The notes under the pieces: model-generated
The model's database searches: none
The model's input: the letters and a program-made list of their open reading frames with translations, nothing else
What the model was told of the DNA's origin: nothing
Assembly: GCA_012513395.1 (NCBI GenBank)
Contig: JAAZCH010000309.1
Location: 1 to 5,031, forward strand
Length of the DNA stretch: 5,031 bases
Direction: 5' to 3'
Source: Tissierellia bacterium
Lineage (GTDB): Bacteria; Bacillota_A; Clostridia; Tissierellales; Peptoniphilaceae
Translations under genes and position numbers: made by a program
In this document: one piece after another, positions 4,901 through 5,031 of the stretch
How positions within the stretch are numbered: position 1 is the stretch's first letter
How the letters are laid out: each line of letters begins with the position of its first letter

Positions 4901-5031
4901 TTGGTGTAGTTGCAGATGAAACTGCATCTGTATACGCTTCTGATGTTTCCCAAGTAGTTCCCACAAGATGTCTAAAAATTTGGAATGTGGCTTCTGGTCT
5001 AGGATGAGAACCGCCATACCAGAATTTGGAA
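1983..5031 (-). CDS. Large sortase-anchored surface protein with Cna_B/SpaA isopeptide domains (N-terminus outside window)
   Basis: The frame is open to the right edge, so the start lies outside. Residues are numbered from the valine codon at 4964-4962, which is not the start, since 22 more codons include a Cna_B opening (KFWYGG). In order: a Cna_B cut by the edge, ending about 73; Cna_B 79-347, interrupted at about 110-286 by two Ig-like units; Cna_B 349-451; Cna_B 457-550; SpaA-type 557-659; SpaA-type 663-752; Cna_B 757-850. Likely isopeptide Lys/Glu/Asn sets are K84/E321/N344, K357/E418/N450, K462/E527/N549, K564/E615/N659 and K768/E826/N848. In 663-752 the Lys and Glu positions are Gln. 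Residues 851-955 form a cysteine- and proline-rich stalk. IPKTD (960-964), a hydrophobic helix (967-986) and the tail KKYKSTK form the sorting signal. Role inferred: a rigid, proteolysis-resistant adhesin or pilus-like protein covalently attached to the wall. Ligand unknown. Confidence 0.92.
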   Translation of the reverse strand, partial: SKFWYGGSHPRPEATFQIFRHLVGTTWETSEAYTDAVSSATTPNKPYLTMEVPEFDEKGRPYRYVVTEIGGLEDYVIYRDTTDTNTIAEDLINTYVSPRKDITGEKIWSGGPDNPPEVSLQLMRNGVKYEPGFIIAGSGVPGSIINLTFPGYDDNFIAKVQSDGNWKTELPLGLDPTKVRFEIKQYKTPDEVVPRNDPSNILVQSSPIFYLFNGEEPEIQFSIDKVVAGSRVINGWGIPGEIVRIELDGKDYTATVGTDRRWTIEIPEGVEIKTDSDLNGYHEDMFSDPFIMINPNLQMDDPDVDSAHLPVNPIIISGDNTTAKWNVDVNDFYAQKYNYSIIETEVPEGYAVKYESDEEGNTIISNTFGAKVSDIPVHKDWVGDEGPYPKITFELQRRIGDADFEKVEDIVLDSGDHIHIFKDMPLTDDKDQKYEYQVIETFIGDTEVINDEALIYKVSHEGSVTEGFTVTNTSNNTASIDIKKIWVDNNNEEDKRPNKIVFTVTREDGIEKTQIFDVDKIANEKTYTISGLQKYKANSTEEYKYTVDEFDVIGYEKKIEGNASNGFEITNTLREKGSFIGSLALKVDATTLSPLSGAKFQLLDFNTKEIVVSDIITDTNGIIKVDNLQEGMYLLSEVEPPIGYVRNISEFTVIVNQNGNISINGTNVVVENDTPNYRIVNVPEDFALVVQLTDQNKILLPGGEFELWKEGEDQPYGTYTTDQNGLIILEKLASGNYRLKQIRTLDGYEMETEEISFTIPDEPNSRIVDIHVINPKLGDDGEKIQITVNKIWRDVPRGSSVPDTTVFVLGSDMRYQEQKLVSGMNSVTFLELDKYDKDGNEITYRIVEDVVRGYYPEITGNMHTGFTVTNTGIPEPGNCPDFPICPDCPDCPELPVCPDCPDNPVPPPYEPPYFPPIMPTPNPEPIPGPTVIPTPEPIPLPVVPTPQEPVAPPAEESPMPIEEEPKEPTNPIKKPDPVKTDIPKTDDPLVFWLGAVGILGATLIGIIYKKYKSTK
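1986..2087 (-). other. Cell-wall sorting signal (IPKTD, membrane segment, basic tail)
   Basis: This is the C-terminal sortase signal of the surface protein. IPKTD is encoded at 2087-2073, the hydrophobic segment LVFWLGAVGILGATLIGIIY at 2066-2007, and the basic tail KKYKSTK runs to the stop. The pattern matches LPxTG signals, but Ile replaces Leu and Asp replaces the usual Gly after Thr. A sortase tolerant of these changes is inferred. No sortase gene is in the window. Confidence 0.85.
2082..2414 (-). other. Cys-rich then Pro-rich wall-spanning stalk
   Basis: Residues 851-961 of the surface protein link the last Cna_B domain to the sorting signal. The first part (857-878) has six cysteines in CPxC spacing, with CPDCPDCPELPVCPDCPD as the core, encoded partly by a 9-base tandem repeat (TGTCCAGAT). 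The rest is Pro/Glu/Thr-rich (PTPNPEPIPGPTVIPTPEP and similar), typical of segments that cross peptidoglycan. The complementary strand is open and Gly/Ser-rich only as a shadow of this. Confidence 0.75.

Noticed and set aside
4962..4964. GTG as start codon of the surface protein
   Set aside because: The frame continues without a stop for 22 more codons to the window edge, and these encode the opening strand of a Cna_B domain. No ribosome site or signal peptide is present.

Overview
The window is AT-rich and looks like the chromosome of a low-GC Gram-positive bacterium (Bacillota). An anaerobic Clostridia/Tissierellia-type coccus or rod is my best guess. The reasons are AT-rich codon use, strong AGGAGG-type ribosome sites, a clostridial-type MnmA, and a sortase-anchored surface protein built of Cna_B/SpaA domains. 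The genus cannot be settled from the sequence alone. All three genes supported here lie on the minus strand, so the window reads biologically from right to left.

Right to left: (1) 5031-1983 is the C-terminal part of a very large cell-wall-anchored surface protein (adhesin or pilin-like). Its frame is open to the window edge, so its N-terminus is missing. It has a run of Cna_B and SpaA-type isopeptide domains, two Ig-like units nested inside one Cna_B domain, a short CPDC-repeat tract, a proline-rich wall-spanning stalk and an IPKTD sorting signal. (2) A hairpin terminator at 1932-1971 ends that transcript. (3) mnmA (1872-784) encodes the tRNA-uridine 2-sulfurtransferase. It has an extended -10 promoter so close to its ATG that the mRNA is predicted to be leaderless, and no Shine-Dalgarno sequence is visible. 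(4) 783 to about 133 is a gene-free, highly structured repeat block. It holds period-7 tandem tracts, three copies of a 61-62-base unit with a CTACG/CGTAG mini-hairpin plus one inverted copy, a 221-bp element with near-perfect 22-bp terminal inverted repeats, and a 192-bp direct duplication offset by 250 bp. (5) 69-1 is the start of another gene, encoding a signal peptide with a perfect ribosome site and a -10 box, and it runs off the left edge.

The genes do not form an obvious pathway. A housekeeping tRNA-modification gene sits between two exported proteins, each separated by its own transcription signals. The least ordinary parts are the composite repeat block, the nested Ig-in-Cna_B architecture with its cysteine tract, and the leaderless mnmA start. 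I found no CRISPR array, tRNA, rRNA, transposase or phage gene.
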